Below, in pieces: positions 44,805 through 53,947 of a stretch of 64,000 bases of DNA (position 1 is its first letter; each line of letters opens with the position of its first letter). The notes under the pieces were generated by a model. That model saw only the letters and a list, made by a program, of their open reading frames with translations. It ran no database searches and was not told the origin of the DNA. Both the position numbers and the translations under genes were made by a program. Source of the DNA: Fulvivirga sp. M361 (GTDB lineage: Bacteria; Bacteroidota; Bacteroidia; Cytophagales; Cyclobacteriaceae); the NCBI RefSeq assembly GCF_007097395.1, contig NZ_VKDC01000015.1:1-64000 (forward strand), given 5' to 3'.

Positions 44805-46883
44805 TTGACGAAGGTTCTTAAAATATCTTTATTTATCTATCTGGCATGGGCTGGCCATACTCTTTGGGCAAATTCATGGCCTGTGTTGGACAGCCTTAAC
44901 AATGCCTTCCATAATGCCACCACTGATTCCGGCCGAATAGCGGTATTATTTAATGTGCTTGAAAGCTTGAATTACGATAATGTAGATACTTCATTGTTGA
45001 TATCAGAAAAGCTAGAGGAATTGGCGCAGAGGCAATCTGATACAGTGTCATTAATAAAGATCGCCTCACAGATTGCACGTCTTAACCTGGTACAGGGAGG
45101 CTACAGAGAGGCACTCAAATCAGATCAACAGGTCTATACCTATGCTGCGGCCATAAATGATACAAAGAATGCAGCTGAAGCATTGAATAGAATGGGCGAG
45201 GCATATCTTGGGCTTGGGTTATTCAATGATGCCTACATTAATTACCAGGCAGCTATAGAAAAATCTGAGGAGATTCATGACAGCTTAATGATCGCCATCG
45301 CCACTTATAATCTTGGCAGGCTATTTAAAGCGACAGATCAGTGGACAGAAGCCCTTCGATACATTCGGCGATCTATGGCGCTCAGTGAACAGATTGACGA
45401 TAAACTTGGAGAGGCTTATTCGCTACACGATTTATCGGAGATTTACCTTGAACAAGGAGATACCAGCAAGATGCTTGAGTCTTTGCAGACGGCGCTCAGC
45501 GTTGCCGAAGAAGCTGACGATAACATTATTAAACCACAAATACTGACTAAAACAGCGGAGTTTTATTGTATTAAAAATGAGCTTTTAAGAGCCCTGGACC
45601 ATTACAATATGGCCTTCAACATTTATAAAAACCAATCCAATATCACAGCCATGGCTTCAGTAAATCTCGGACGTGCGAAAATTGCGATGCGATCCGGGCA
45701 AAATCAAAAAGCCAGAAACTATTATGAAGGAGCACTAGAGGTAGCTAAAACCTATACCGATGTGAAATTATTGATGAATGCTTATGATGGATTAGCTACT
45801 TTTTACGAGCGGCAGGGTGATTTTAGGCAATCCCTTGATCTGTTTCGTAAAAGTCAATTTATTGAGGATAGTATGCGTTTGACAAATAGAAATGAAGCAT
45901 TTGCCAATACCCAAATGGAATACCAGATGGCTAAAAAGGACAGGGCCATTCAGGCGCTTAATCAACAGGAGCAAGAGCGCCAATTACAACTCAAAAATGA
46001 AGAATTCCTGCGCAATGTTCTGGTCATCATATTAGCGTTTGTCGGATTATTGTTGATTACGCTCTATACCAATAATGTAAAAAGAAGGCATGCCAATCAA
46101 ATACTGGTGAAGCACCAAAAGGAAATTGAAGATAAGAGCCATCAATTGGAAAAACTTTTATCAATGAAAGACAAGTTCTTTTCCATTGTTTCTCATGACT
46201 TGCGATCACCGATTAATGCACTGACCGGTCTGCTGGATATGCTGGATAAGGACAATCTGACACATGAGGAGTTGGTGAATGTGACTAAACCCCTTAAGAA
46301 AAGATTAAGCAGTACAAGTAAAATGTTAGATAACCTGCTTGACTGGGCCATGATGGAAATGGACGAAATAAAAATTCATGAGCAGGCAATTTCACTTATT
46401 GAAGTAGTGCAGGAAAACTTTGCTTTCTTTCATGAATCAAATCAAAAGAACATCCAATTTCTGCATAATCTGCCGGATGACATTATGCTAAGTGGTGATA
46501 AGAATATGTTAGACCTTATCATACGCAATCTCATTTCAAATGCCATTAAATTTAGTGTAGAGGGCGGAGAAATACGTATTGATGCAGATAACGCAGATGA
46601 AAAGATGGTCACCATTTCTATTCAGGATAATGGTGTAGGGATGAACAAAGACCAGTTAGACAGGTTGTTCGATTCCAAAATATTATACACTACCCGTGGC
46701 ACTGCCAATGAACGAGGTACGGGGCTGGGACTGAAGCTGTGTAAGGAATTTGTTGAAAAAATGGGAGGAAAAATTTGGGTAGAAAGTAAGGAAGGAATGG
46801 GAAGTACGTTTAAATTCACGGTAAAGAGGTCTGATCTTCCTGATGAGGGAGGAGAAATGGACGACATCTTACCAGGGATATGA
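44805..46883 (+). CDS. TPR-containing sensor histidine kinase inserted between nuoH and nuoI
   Basis: 692 residues from a TTG (no ATG fits). A signal peptide (KISLFIYLAWAGHTLWA) leads to a periplasmic TPR array (residues about 70-355), one transmembrane helix (about 400-420), a coiled coil, then HisKA with His464 in VSHDLRSPINAL and an HATPase domain with N-box LIIRNLISNAIKF, DNGVGM and GTGLGL. This is a complete kinase without a receiver domain; no response regulator gene is nearby. Its last four bases overlap the nuoI start (ATGA), so its translation is coupled to complex I. The ligand and target are unknown. Confidence 0.9.
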   Translation: MTKVLKISLFIYLAWAGHTLWANSWPVLDSLNNAFHNATTDSGRIAVLFNVLESLNYDNVDTSLLISEKLEELAQRQSDTVSLIKIASQIARLNLVQGGYREALKSDQQVYTYAAAINDTKNAAEALNRMGEAYLGLGLFNDAYINYQAAIEKSEEIHDSLMIAIATYNLGRLFKATDQWTEALRYIRRSMALSEQIDDKLGEAYSLHDLSEIYLEQGDTSKMLESLQTALSVAEEADDNIIKPQILTKTAEFYCIKNELLRALDHYNMAFNIYKNQSNITAMASVNLGRAKIAMRSGQNQKARNYYEGALEVAKTYTDVKLLMNAYDGLATFYERQGDFRQSLDLFRKSQFIEDSMRLTNRNEAFANTQMEYQMAKKDRAIQALNQQEQERQLQLKNEEFLRNVLVIILAFVGLLLITLYTNNVKRRHANQILVKHQKEIEDKSHQLEKLLSMKDKFFSIVSHDLRSPINALTGLLDMLDKDNLTHEELVNVTKPLKKRLSSTSKMLDNLLDWAMMEMDEIKIHEQAISLIEVVQENFAFFHESNQKNIQFLHNLPDDIMLSGDKNMLDLIIRNLISNAIKFSVEGGEIRIDADNADEKMVTISIQDNGVGMNKDQLDRLFDSKILYTTRGTANERGTGLGLKLCKEFVEKMGGKIWVESKEGMGSTFKFTVKRSDLPDEGGEMDDILPGI

Positions 46884-47812
46884 AGCACAACTATTTCAAA
46901 AATATAAAGGAAGCGGCTGTTACACTCTCCAAAGGTTTGAAGCTTACCTTGAGGCATATGATTGACGCACGACATGTGTCAAAGACCGTTTCAGTGAGCG
47001 ATGAACAATACTTCGAAGAATTTGACAAGGGAATAGCCACGCTGCAATACCCCCATGATACCATACCTGTACCGGACAATGGACGTTACAGACTCCATAA
47101 CGAGATTGATGATTGCATCGTCTGTGATAAATGTGCCAAGGTATGTCCTGTAGATTGTATTGATATAGAAGGTATCAAGGCAACCGAAGTAATAGGAAAA
47201 ACATCAGACGGCACATCGAAAAGGATTCATGCCGCTAAGTTTGATATTGACATGGCAAAATGTTGCTTTTGCGGTTTGTGCACCACAGTTTGCCCCACGG
47301 AATGCCTCACGATGACCAAGGCATATGATTTTAGCGAGTTTGATTTTAAAGATCATACTTATTCGTTTGCTACCATGACGCCACTGGAAATATTGGAGAA
47401 AAGGAAAATGTTGGAAGAGGCTGAAAAAAACAAAGCGTCTGCAGTTTCTGGTAGCGAAATTAAAAAAGTGACCAAGCCACAAGGAACTTCTGCTGAATCT
47501 CAGAAAGAAGAAAATAGATCGAAACCAGTCTTCAAACCCAAAATAAAGTTACCTTCTAAACCGATAGTCAAACCGGCCATACCTGGTGATCCGGCTCAAA
47601 GTAACGCGAAGAAAAATAAACCAAAGCAGGTAAAGCCTAAGATAAAAGGTATGGCAAAACCGGTGATCAAGCCGAAATCCGGGACTCCTTCTTCTGAGGA
47701 GACCAAACCTAAAATGAAGCCTGTGATCAAACCAAAAGCTGCTTCAGAAGAAAAGCAAGTGCCAAAAAAAATAAAACCGGTCGTCAGGAGAAAAAAGGAA
47801 GAGGATGACTGA
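46880..47812 (+). CDS. nuoI: NADH-quinone oxidoreductase subunit I with long Lys/Pro-rich C-terminal tail
   Basis: 310 residues. Residues about 75-150 hold two 4Fe-4S motifs, CIVCDKCAKVCP and CCFCGLCTTVCP, which carry electrons towards quinone. From about residue 180 a tail of some 130 residues begins, rich in Lys, Pro and Glu, with repeated KPVIKPK/KPKIK-like units (positions about 47520-47800). NuoI is usually 140-190 residues. The tail has no known domain and may be disordered. The start overlaps the kinase gene by 4 bp and the end overlaps nuoJ by 8 bp. Confidence 0.92.
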   Translation: MKHNYFKNIKEAAVTLSKGLKLTLRHMIDARHVSKTVSVSDEQYFEEFDKGIATLQYPHDTIPVPDNGRYRLHNEIDDCIVCDKCAKVCPVDCIDIEGIKATEVIGKTSDGTSKRIHAAKFDIDMAKCCFCGLCTTVCPTECLTMTKAYDFSEFDFKDHTYSFATMTPLEILEKRKMLEEAEKNKASAVSGSEIKKVTKPQGTSAESQKEENRSKPVFKPKIKLPSKPIVKPAIPGDPAQSNAKKNKPKQVKPKIKGMAKPVIKPKSGTPSSEETKPKMKPVIKPKAASEEKQVPKKIKPVVRRKKEEDD

Positions 47813-48308
47813 ATACTTTTTTTATTTCTTTGGTGGGATGGCGTTGCTATCGGCCGGATTCATTCTTTTTACCCGTCATATTTTACACGCGGCCTTTGCA
47901 CTGGTATTAACTTTTCTATGTGTAACAGCTTTGTACATATTGGCTAATGCCGAATTTGTGGCAGTCACTCAAATCATGATTTATATAGGAGGGATCATTG
48001 TGCTGGTAATATTTGGCGTTATGCTCACCAATGAAATGTCAGGAAAAAACAATGAAAGTAGCGCTGTAAATAGATTCACCGGAGGCGCTTTAGCTTTGGG
48101 GTTGGCTTCGCTATTATGTTACGGCATCATGCGCATGAACCTGGGTTTACTGAAAGAAGCCAGTGATCCGGATCAGGTCCAAAGACTAGGAGAAAGTTTA
48201 TTGACAGATTTTGTATTACCATTTGAAGTTGCTGCTATTTTACTACTTATGGCTCTTATTGGTGCTGCAGTGATTGCTTCTGATAAACTGAAAAAAGACC
48301 AGGAATGA
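47805..48308 (+). CDS. nuoJ: NADH-quinone oxidoreductase subunit J
   Basis: 167 residues with about five transmembrane helices and the family segment ILHAAFALVLTFLCVTALYI and AVTQIMIYIGGIIVLVIFGVML in pieces, where the pi-bulge helix of NuoJ lies. It helps couple quinone reduction to proton pumping. It overlaps nuoI by 8 bp and nuoK by 4 bp. Confidence 0.93.
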   Translation: MTEYFFYFFGGMALLSAGFILFTRHILHAAFALVLTFLCVTALYILANAEFVAVTQIMIYIGGIIVLVIFGVMLTNEMSGKNNESSAVNRFTGGALALGLASLLCYGIMRMNLGLLKEASDPDQVQRLGESLLTDFVLPFEVAAILLLMALIGAAVIASDKLKKDQE

Positions 48309-48604
48309 TCCCTCTAGAACACTTTTACTTTATCAGTGCCATACTTTTTGCGCTGGGTTTAGCTATAGTGGTTACGCGCAGGAACGCAATTTTTGTTTTA
48401 ATGGGGGTAGAGCTTATGTTAAATGCGGCTAACATTAATTTTGTAGCGATCAGTCATGGGGGTAAATTGGAGGGTCAGCTTTTTGCATTGTTTGTAATTG
48501 TGGTTGCGGCAGCCGAAGCGGCAGTAGGGCTGGCGATCATTCTTGCAGTTTACCGCCGTTTTAAGACGATCAACCTGGATAAAGTAAATGAAATAACCGA
48601 TTAA
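48305..48604 (+). CDS. nuoK: NADH-quinone oxidoreductase subunit K
   Basis: 99 residues, three transmembrane helices, with the conserved membrane glutamates in GVELMLNAANINF and VAAAEAAVGLAI. The length and motif are diagnostic of the antiporter-adjacent subunit K. The stop overlaps the nuoL ATG (TAATG). Confidence 0.95.
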   Translation: MIPLEHFYFISAILFALGLAIVVTRRNAIFVLMGVELMLNAANINFVAISHGGKLEGQLFALFVIVVAAAEAAVGLAIILAVYRRFKTINLDKVNEITD

Positions 48605-50715
48605 TGCTGGCATATTCCCCGTTATATCTCCCATGGACCAGCGTAACGCTACTTTCGGTTGTCATTCTGGTATTACCTTTTACCTCATTTCTATTGAATA
48701 CGCTGGTCACAAACAGGTATGCGCGGCAAGCTTCTATTGCTTCATGTTTTTTTATGGTCTTGTCCTCCTTTATCAGCGTCGTTATTTTACTCGACGTAAT
48801 GAAGGGAGTACCTCATCACAGCAGATTCATATGGTTTAGCGCAGGTACTATAGATTTTACAGCGGGCCTTTTAGCAGGTACAGCAGCCATGTTATTGACT
48901 GTTACCGTTAATGTTGTTTCACTTTTGGTGCATCTCTATTCGCTTGTCTACATGAGAGATGATGAGGGGTATAAACGCTACTATTCATTTTTAGGGCTTT
49001 TTACATTTTCAATGCTGGGGATTGTCTTAGCTGATAACCTGCTGATCATTTTTATGTTTTGGGAACTGGTAGGGCTTTCTTCGTATTTACTCATAGGTCA
49101 CTGGTATACGAAAGAAGCGGCGGCAAGAGCGGCCAGGAAAGCGTTTATAGTCAACAGGATAGGGGATGCCGGATTTATTATCGGTATGTCCGTATTATGG
49201 ATGCAGTTTCAAACGCTGGACATTGAAATGCTCAAAGTGGCTATGGGTCAATCTTACGTCAATGATGGTCTGTGGATAACGGGCCTGGGGCATACACTTG
49301 AATTAAAATGGTTGACATTGATGGGCCTGGGCCTCTTTTTGGGAGCAGTTGGCAAATCAGCACAATTTCCGTTGCAAGTATGGCTTCCGGATGCTATGGA
49401 AGGTCCTACACCGGTATCAGCATTGATCCATGCGGCTACCATGGTGGCAGCGGGTGTTTTTTTTATGGGGCGAGTATTTGTATTACTTAATGTTGAAGTG
49501 CTTAGTGTTATTGCTATTATAGGCAGTATTACAGCTTTTATGGGTGCTGTAGCTGCTTTGGCACAACATGATATTAAAAAGGTATTGGCTTACTCCACCA
49601 TCTCTCAATTAGGCTACATGTTCATAGGTGTGGGTACCGGGGCAATGGATCTGGCGCTGTTTCACCTGTTTACTCATGCTTTTTTCAAGGCTGCATTGTT
49701 TCTTGCGGCAGGTTCGGTGATTTTCGGATTACATGAACTTGCACATCAAAAAAAACTTTCTTTCGATACACAGGACATGCGAAATATGGGTGGACTTCGA
49801 TCTAAAATGCCATTGACTTTTGCAATATATAGCATCAGTACGCTGGCTTTGATGGGAGTACCAATGTTTTCAGGGTTTCTTTCCAAGGATGCATTACTTT
49901 CAGCTTCAGTAGGTTGGGCAATGACCCTTTCGGAATCAGGGATGGTATGGTCGTATATTGTACCTATTTTAGCTTTTTTGACTGTAGCATTGACCGCTTT
50001 TTACATGATTCGTCAGGTATTGCTGGTATTCTTTGGACGATTCAGGGCAGCTGAGAAAATGGAAGGCATTATGGAGTCACCGATGTTAATAAAGGTCCCA
50101 CTGATAATTCTGGCGGTTATGAGTATCGGATTTGTCTGGTCTTTAAATCCTTTTGATTATAATACGAGTTGGTTTTTAGATGTGATATCTGTACCTGACA
50201 TGGTGACTCCGGGGGTAGACCTGGCCATAAAATTTGAAATAGTAAAAGCTTCAGGACAATATCATATATTGGTAAGTGTTGCTTCGGTTTTACTTGTTAT
50301 TTTGGGCGGAGCATTGGCCTGGTATCGGTTTAAACCAAATACTTCCTACTTAGCAGAATACCTATCTGATAAGGCCTCTTCCCCGATGAGTAGATTATCT
50401 TTGAATAACTGGTATCTCGATGAAGCGTATCAACGTGTTATCGTGCTCCCTGTTAATCTTATATCCCGGTCAGCTTCCAGAGTAGAAACAAATGTTATTG
50501 ATCGCGCGGTCAATGTAGTTGGTATCGTCAACGTGCTTATTGCTTATATCATTGGCTGGCTGGATAGAAATATAATTGATGGAATTATTAATTTTTCTGT
50601 TTTCTTTGTGGATAAGGTTGGAGTAATAGCAAAATCCTTTCAACGCGGAAAAATTCATGGTTATATCATACTATCCGTGTTATGTATTTTACTGATCATA
50701 CTCCTAATCCTGTAA
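48604..50715 (+). CDS. nuoL: NADH-quinone oxidoreductase subunit L
   Basis: 703 residues, a Mrp-antiporter-like pump subunit. The core includes FMFWELVGLSSYLLIGHW, WLPDAMEGPTPVSALIHAATMV, KKVLAYSTISQLGYM and GVPMFSGFLSKD. The C-terminal part, with a membrane-parallel helix region, is longer than in NuoM/N as expected. It is one of three proton channels in the membrane arm. Its start overlaps nuoK by one base; nuoM begins 7 bp after its stop. Confidence 0.95.
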   Translation: MLAYSPLYLPWTSVTLLSVVILVLPFTSFLLNTLVTNRYARQASIASCFFMVLSSFISVVILLDVMKGVPHHSRFIWFSAGTIDFTAGLLAGTAAMLLTVTVNVVSLLVHLYSLVYMRDDEGYKRYYSFLGLFTFSMLGIVLADNLLIIFMFWELVGLSSYLLIGHWYTKEAAARAARKAFIVNRIGDAGFIIGMSVLWMQFQTLDIEMLKVAMGQSYVNDGLWITGLGHTLELKWLTLMGLGLFLGAVGKSAQFPLQVWLPDAMEGPTPVSALIHAATMVAAGVFFMGRVFVLLNVEVLSVIAIIGSITAFMGAVAALAQHDIKKVLAYSTISQLGYMFIGVGTGAMDLALFHLFTHAFFKAALFLAAGSVIFGLHELAHQKKLSFDTQDMRNMGGLRSKMPLTFAIYSISTLALMGVPMFSGFLSKDALLSASVGWAMTLSESGMVWSYIVPILAFLTVALTAFYMIRQVLLVFFGRFRAAEKMEGIMESPMLIKVPLIILAVMSIGFVWSLNPFDYNTSWFLDVISVPDMVTPGVDLAIKFEIVKASGQYHILVSVASVLLVILGGALAWYRFKPNTSYLAEYLSDKASSPMSRLSLNNWYLDEAYQRVIVLPVNLISRSASRVETNVIDRAVNVVGIVNVLIAYIIGWLDRNIIDGIINFSVFFVDKVGVIAKSFQRGKIHGYIILSVLCILLIILLIL

Positions 50716-50722
50716 AATTTCG

Positions 50723-52447
50723 ATGCTCCAAGACCACCTTTTATCCTATTTAATATTTTTACCACTTTTTGCAGCGTTGGGTGTGGCAGTATTGCCCAAA
50801 AAACTTCATAGCTATTCAAGGCAAATTGCGCTAGCTGTAAGCATCTTACAATTGATACTGATCGCATTTCTTTACCTGAATTTTGATGCTGGACAAAAAG
50901 ACTATTTGACTACTTCTTTCCAATTTACCGAACGTGTTAATTGGATTACGCTGGATTTACAGGGGTTAGGCAAACTGTCAGCGGAATACTTTGTAGGCAT
51001 TGACGGACTTAACGTTACACTTGTACTCCTCTCGGTGCTCATTTTACTCATTGGTGTTATAGCCTCATGGAATATCCAGGATAGGGTAAAAGGCTACTTC
51101 AGTTTATATCTACTGCTGAATGCATCTATCATAGGTTGCTTTGTAGCCCTTGATTTTTTGCTTTTTTACCTGTTCTTTGAGTTTATGTTGCTGCCCATGT
51201 ATTTCCTGATAGGTCTATGGGGCGGTGCCAGAAGAGAGTATGCTTCCATTAAGTTTTTTCTATACACCCTTTTAGGCTCTATGCTGATCCTGGTGGTGAT
51301 GATCGGTTTATACCTGTCTGTTATTGACCCTGCAGCGACAGCTGTCCAGATCGGATTGTCAAATGCTGGTACCCCGGTTTCTATGGAAGTGATTGCAAAG
51401 GTACAAGAGATGTTAAAAGCCGGCGCTATTCCTGAAGCACAACTGGTAAAAACATTCAACCTGATATACATGACAGATACGGCAAATCTGATACCTGCAT
51501 CAGTTATGGATACAGACGTGACACGTCTCCTAATGGGCAGTCCTGCACGACTTGTGGCATTCCTTTTTCTTTTTGTAGGTTTTGCCATCAAAGTGCCTGT
51601 AGTACCCGTACATACCTGGCTTCCGGATGCCCACGTGGAAGCTCCCACCCCGATATCTGTCATTTTAGCAGGGATCTTACTTAAAATTGGCGCATATGGT
51701 TTGCTAAGAATCGCTTTTTTGATTTTTCCCGACGGTGCATTTCATTACTCCTGGTGGCTTGGATTTTTTGGTGTGCTGTCCATTCTGTACGGAGCACTCA
51801 ATGCACTATCCAGCAAAGACCTGAAAAGGCTTATCGCCTACTCGTCTATTTCACACATGGGATTCGTGTTGCTGGGAATGGCATCGCTTACCGCCGAAGG
51901 TGTTAGTGGCGCTGTATATCAAATGGTAAGTCACGGCGTAATTTCCGCAGCATTATTCCTGATTGTAGGCGTATTGTATGATCGTACCCATGACAGGATG
52001 ATAGAAAATCATTCCGGATTAATATCAAAAATGCCCCAATACGGAGTAGTAGTGGTCATATTCTTTTTTGCTTCTATGGGACTACCTGGTTTTTCAGGTT
52101 TTATTGCTGAGATATTAGTGTTGCTAGGTGCTTTCAGCGCTTCCGGATATCCGGGGATGCTACCTAAATGGATGGCTATGTTGGCAACACTGGGCTTGAT
52201 CTTAAGTGCAGCCTATTACCTTTGGACCATCCAACGTATGTTCTTTGGCCAATTCCATATTAAGAAATATCAGGGCGTACTGAATGACCTCACTTCACGT
52301 GAGATATTGATGTTTGTCCCATTAATACTTTTGGCTTTACTTTTAGGTATAATTCCCGCTTCCATACTGGATATGATCAATGAGTCAGTGAACCTTTTTG
52401 TTGTGACCATTTTGGAGCAAGGAGAACAAAACTTACAAATACCCTGA
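50723..52447 (+). CDS. nuoM: NADH-quinone oxidoreductase subunit M
   Basis: 574 residues, antiporter-like. FEFMLLPMYFLIGLWGG, TWLPDAHVEAPTPISVILAGILLK, KRLIAYSSISHMGFV and LPGFSGFIAEILVL are the usual signatures. An extended loop after the third helix pair (residues about 200-265, with a repeated Ala/Thr-rich stretch) is longer than in the E. coli subunit. It pumps protons as part of complex I. Confidence 0.95.
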   Translation: MLQDHLLSYLIFLPLFAALGVAVLPKKLHSYSRQIALAVSILQLILIAFLYLNFDAGQKDYLTTSFQFTERVNWITLDLQGLGKLSAEYFVGIDGLNVTLVLLSVLILLIGVIASWNIQDRVKGYFSLYLLLNASIIGCFVALDFLLFYLFFEFMLLPMYFLIGLWGGARREYASIKFFLYTLLGSMLILVVMIGLYLSVIDPAATAVQIGLSNAGTPVSMEVIAKVQEMLKAGAIPEAQLVKTFNLIYMTDTANLIPASVMDTDVTRLLMGSPARLVAFLFLFVGFAIKVPVVPVHTWLPDAHVEAPTPISVILAGILLKIGAYGLLRIAFLIFPDGAFHYSWWLGFFGVLSILYGALNALSSKDLKRLIAYSSISHMGFVLLGMASLTAEGVSGAVYQMVSHGVISAALFLIVGVLYDRTHDRMIENHSGLISKMPQYGVVVVIFFFASMGLPGFSGFIAEILVLLGAFSASGYPGMLPKWMAMLATLGLILSAAYYLWTIQRMFFGQFHIKKYQGVLNDLTSREILMFVPLILLALLLGIIPASILDMINESVNLFVVTILEQGEQNLQIP

Positions 52448-52450
52448 CCC

Positions 52451-53938
52451 TTGGCTAGTCTGGCAGATAAACTATCGGACATACTAAACTCGGCGGTTAA
52501 TTTCGGTCCCGAGCTTTTATTAGTATCAGGTATACTGCTTTTGATTGTGGTGGATTTAATGGTAAAGTCCAGCCGATGGCTTTCCGTTGTGAGTATTTTA
52601 TTAGCTACTCTGGTATTAGTTACTGATGCCATGCAGTGGAAATTACTTGAAAATCCGGTGGCGCTGTTCAGCGAATTTCTTATGCTGGATTCCCCGGCAG
52701 CTGCCTGGAAAGTAGTACTTGATATTGGCGTTTTATTGGTGATGATCATGGCAGGGAGAAGTGTGCCTTTAAAGAGTAGAGGAGAAAGCTACCCGCTTAT
52801 TTTCACCTTACTACTAGGCGGGCATTTGCTGGTAATGGCATCTAATTTACTCATAGTTTATCTGAGTATAGAACTCATATCCATACCCTCTTATGTGCTG
52901 GCAGCTTTCCATTTCAACAAAAGGGGAGTAGAGTCTGCGGTAAAATATCTCCTTTTCGGGGCAGTAGCTTCTGCATTAATGCTGTACGGAATGTCATGGA
53001 TATATACTTTCACCGGTAATCTGAACTTCATTCGTCCTGAATTCATTGATGCATTGCTCAATGCGGATATAATTCCTTTGACCATTGCGACAGTCCTGAT
53101 GTTGTCAGGTTTGTTGTTTAAAATTGCGGCGGTACCTTTTCATATTTGGGCGCCGGATGCCTATACCTCTTCGCCTACTGCTGTAGTAGCGCTGTTCTCT
53201 ACAGTTCCTAAGCTTGCCGGGTTTTCTATTTTGGCAAAATGGTTTTTGGTGATCAACTTATTTGGCCTGAGCTCCATAGATTGGGTAAGTATCCTGTCCG
53301 TCATAGCTATGATCACATTATTAATAGGCAATTTTTCTGCATTGCGCCAAAGTAGTGTAAAACGTATGCTTGCCTATTCTTCCATAGCGCACACCGGCTT
53401 TATGATGGTAGCTATTGTTTCCGTTTCTGAGCAAGCCTCCAGAAATCTCTTTTTTTATGCTACGGTATACACCTTGATGAATATTGCAGTATTTACCCTT
53501 GTGCAACTCCTGGAACATAAGGAAAATATTACGAAAGCGGAGGAGTACAAAGGGATGATAAGAAAGTATCCTTTTACGGGTGTTTTGATCGTAGTGTTAA
53601 TGATCTCATTGGCAGGACTCCCACCTACAGGCGGATTTACAGCTAAGCTTTTGGTTTTTACGTCACTTTGGGAAGCTTATGACTATACACAAAACCCTGT
53701 TTTACTTTACCTGTTCCTGTTTGGTTTGTTAAATACGGTGATATCATTATTCTTTTATCTGAAGGTTCCTTTTTTTATGATTTTTAGAGAGAGGTCTGAT
53801 CCTCAGAAGGATGGAGAACAAAAAAACGTTGTGTGGGAGAATTATTTTGTGATGATATTAGTTTTGGTCATATTGTTTTTATTCTTTAAACCGGATTCGT
53901 TGATGGATGTTATTAATAATATTAGCTTTGCATTTTAG
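52451..53938 (+). CDS. nuoN: NADH-quinone oxidoreductase subunit N
   Basis: 495 residues from a TTG start that follows nuoM by 3 bp. It has the third antiporter-like fold: LELISIPSYVLAAF-like helix, FHIWAPDAYTSSPTAVVALFSTVPK, KRMLAYSSIAHTGFM and AGLPPTGGFTAKLLVF. It completes the membrane arm. The next gene, a purF paralog, begins 9 bp after its stop, so it may ride on the nuo transcript. Confidence 0.94.
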   Translation: MASLADKLSDILNSAVNFGPELLLVSGILLLIVVDLMVKSSRWLSVVSILLATLVLVTDAMQWKLLENPVALFSEFLMLDSPAAAWKVVLDIGVLLVMIMAGRSVPLKSRGESYPLIFTLLLGGHLLVMASNLLIVYLSIELISIPSYVLAAFHFNKRGVESAVKYLLFGAVASALMLYGMSWIYTFTGNLNFIRPEFIDALLNADIIPLTIATVLMLSGLLFKIAAVPFHIWAPDAYTSSPTAVVALFSTVPKLAGFSILAKWFLVINLFGLSSIDWVSILSVIAMITLLIGNFSALRQSSVKRMLAYSSIAHTGFMMVAIVSVSEQASRNLFFYATVYTLMNIAVFTLVQLLEHKENITKAEEYKGMIRKYPFTGVLIVVLMISLAGLPPTGGFTAKLLVFTSLWEAYDYTQNPVLLYLFLFGLLNTVISLFFYLKVPFFMIFRERSDPQKDGEQKNVVWENYFVMILVLVILFLFFKPDSLMDVINNISFAF

Positions 53939-53947
53939 GGTCTATAT

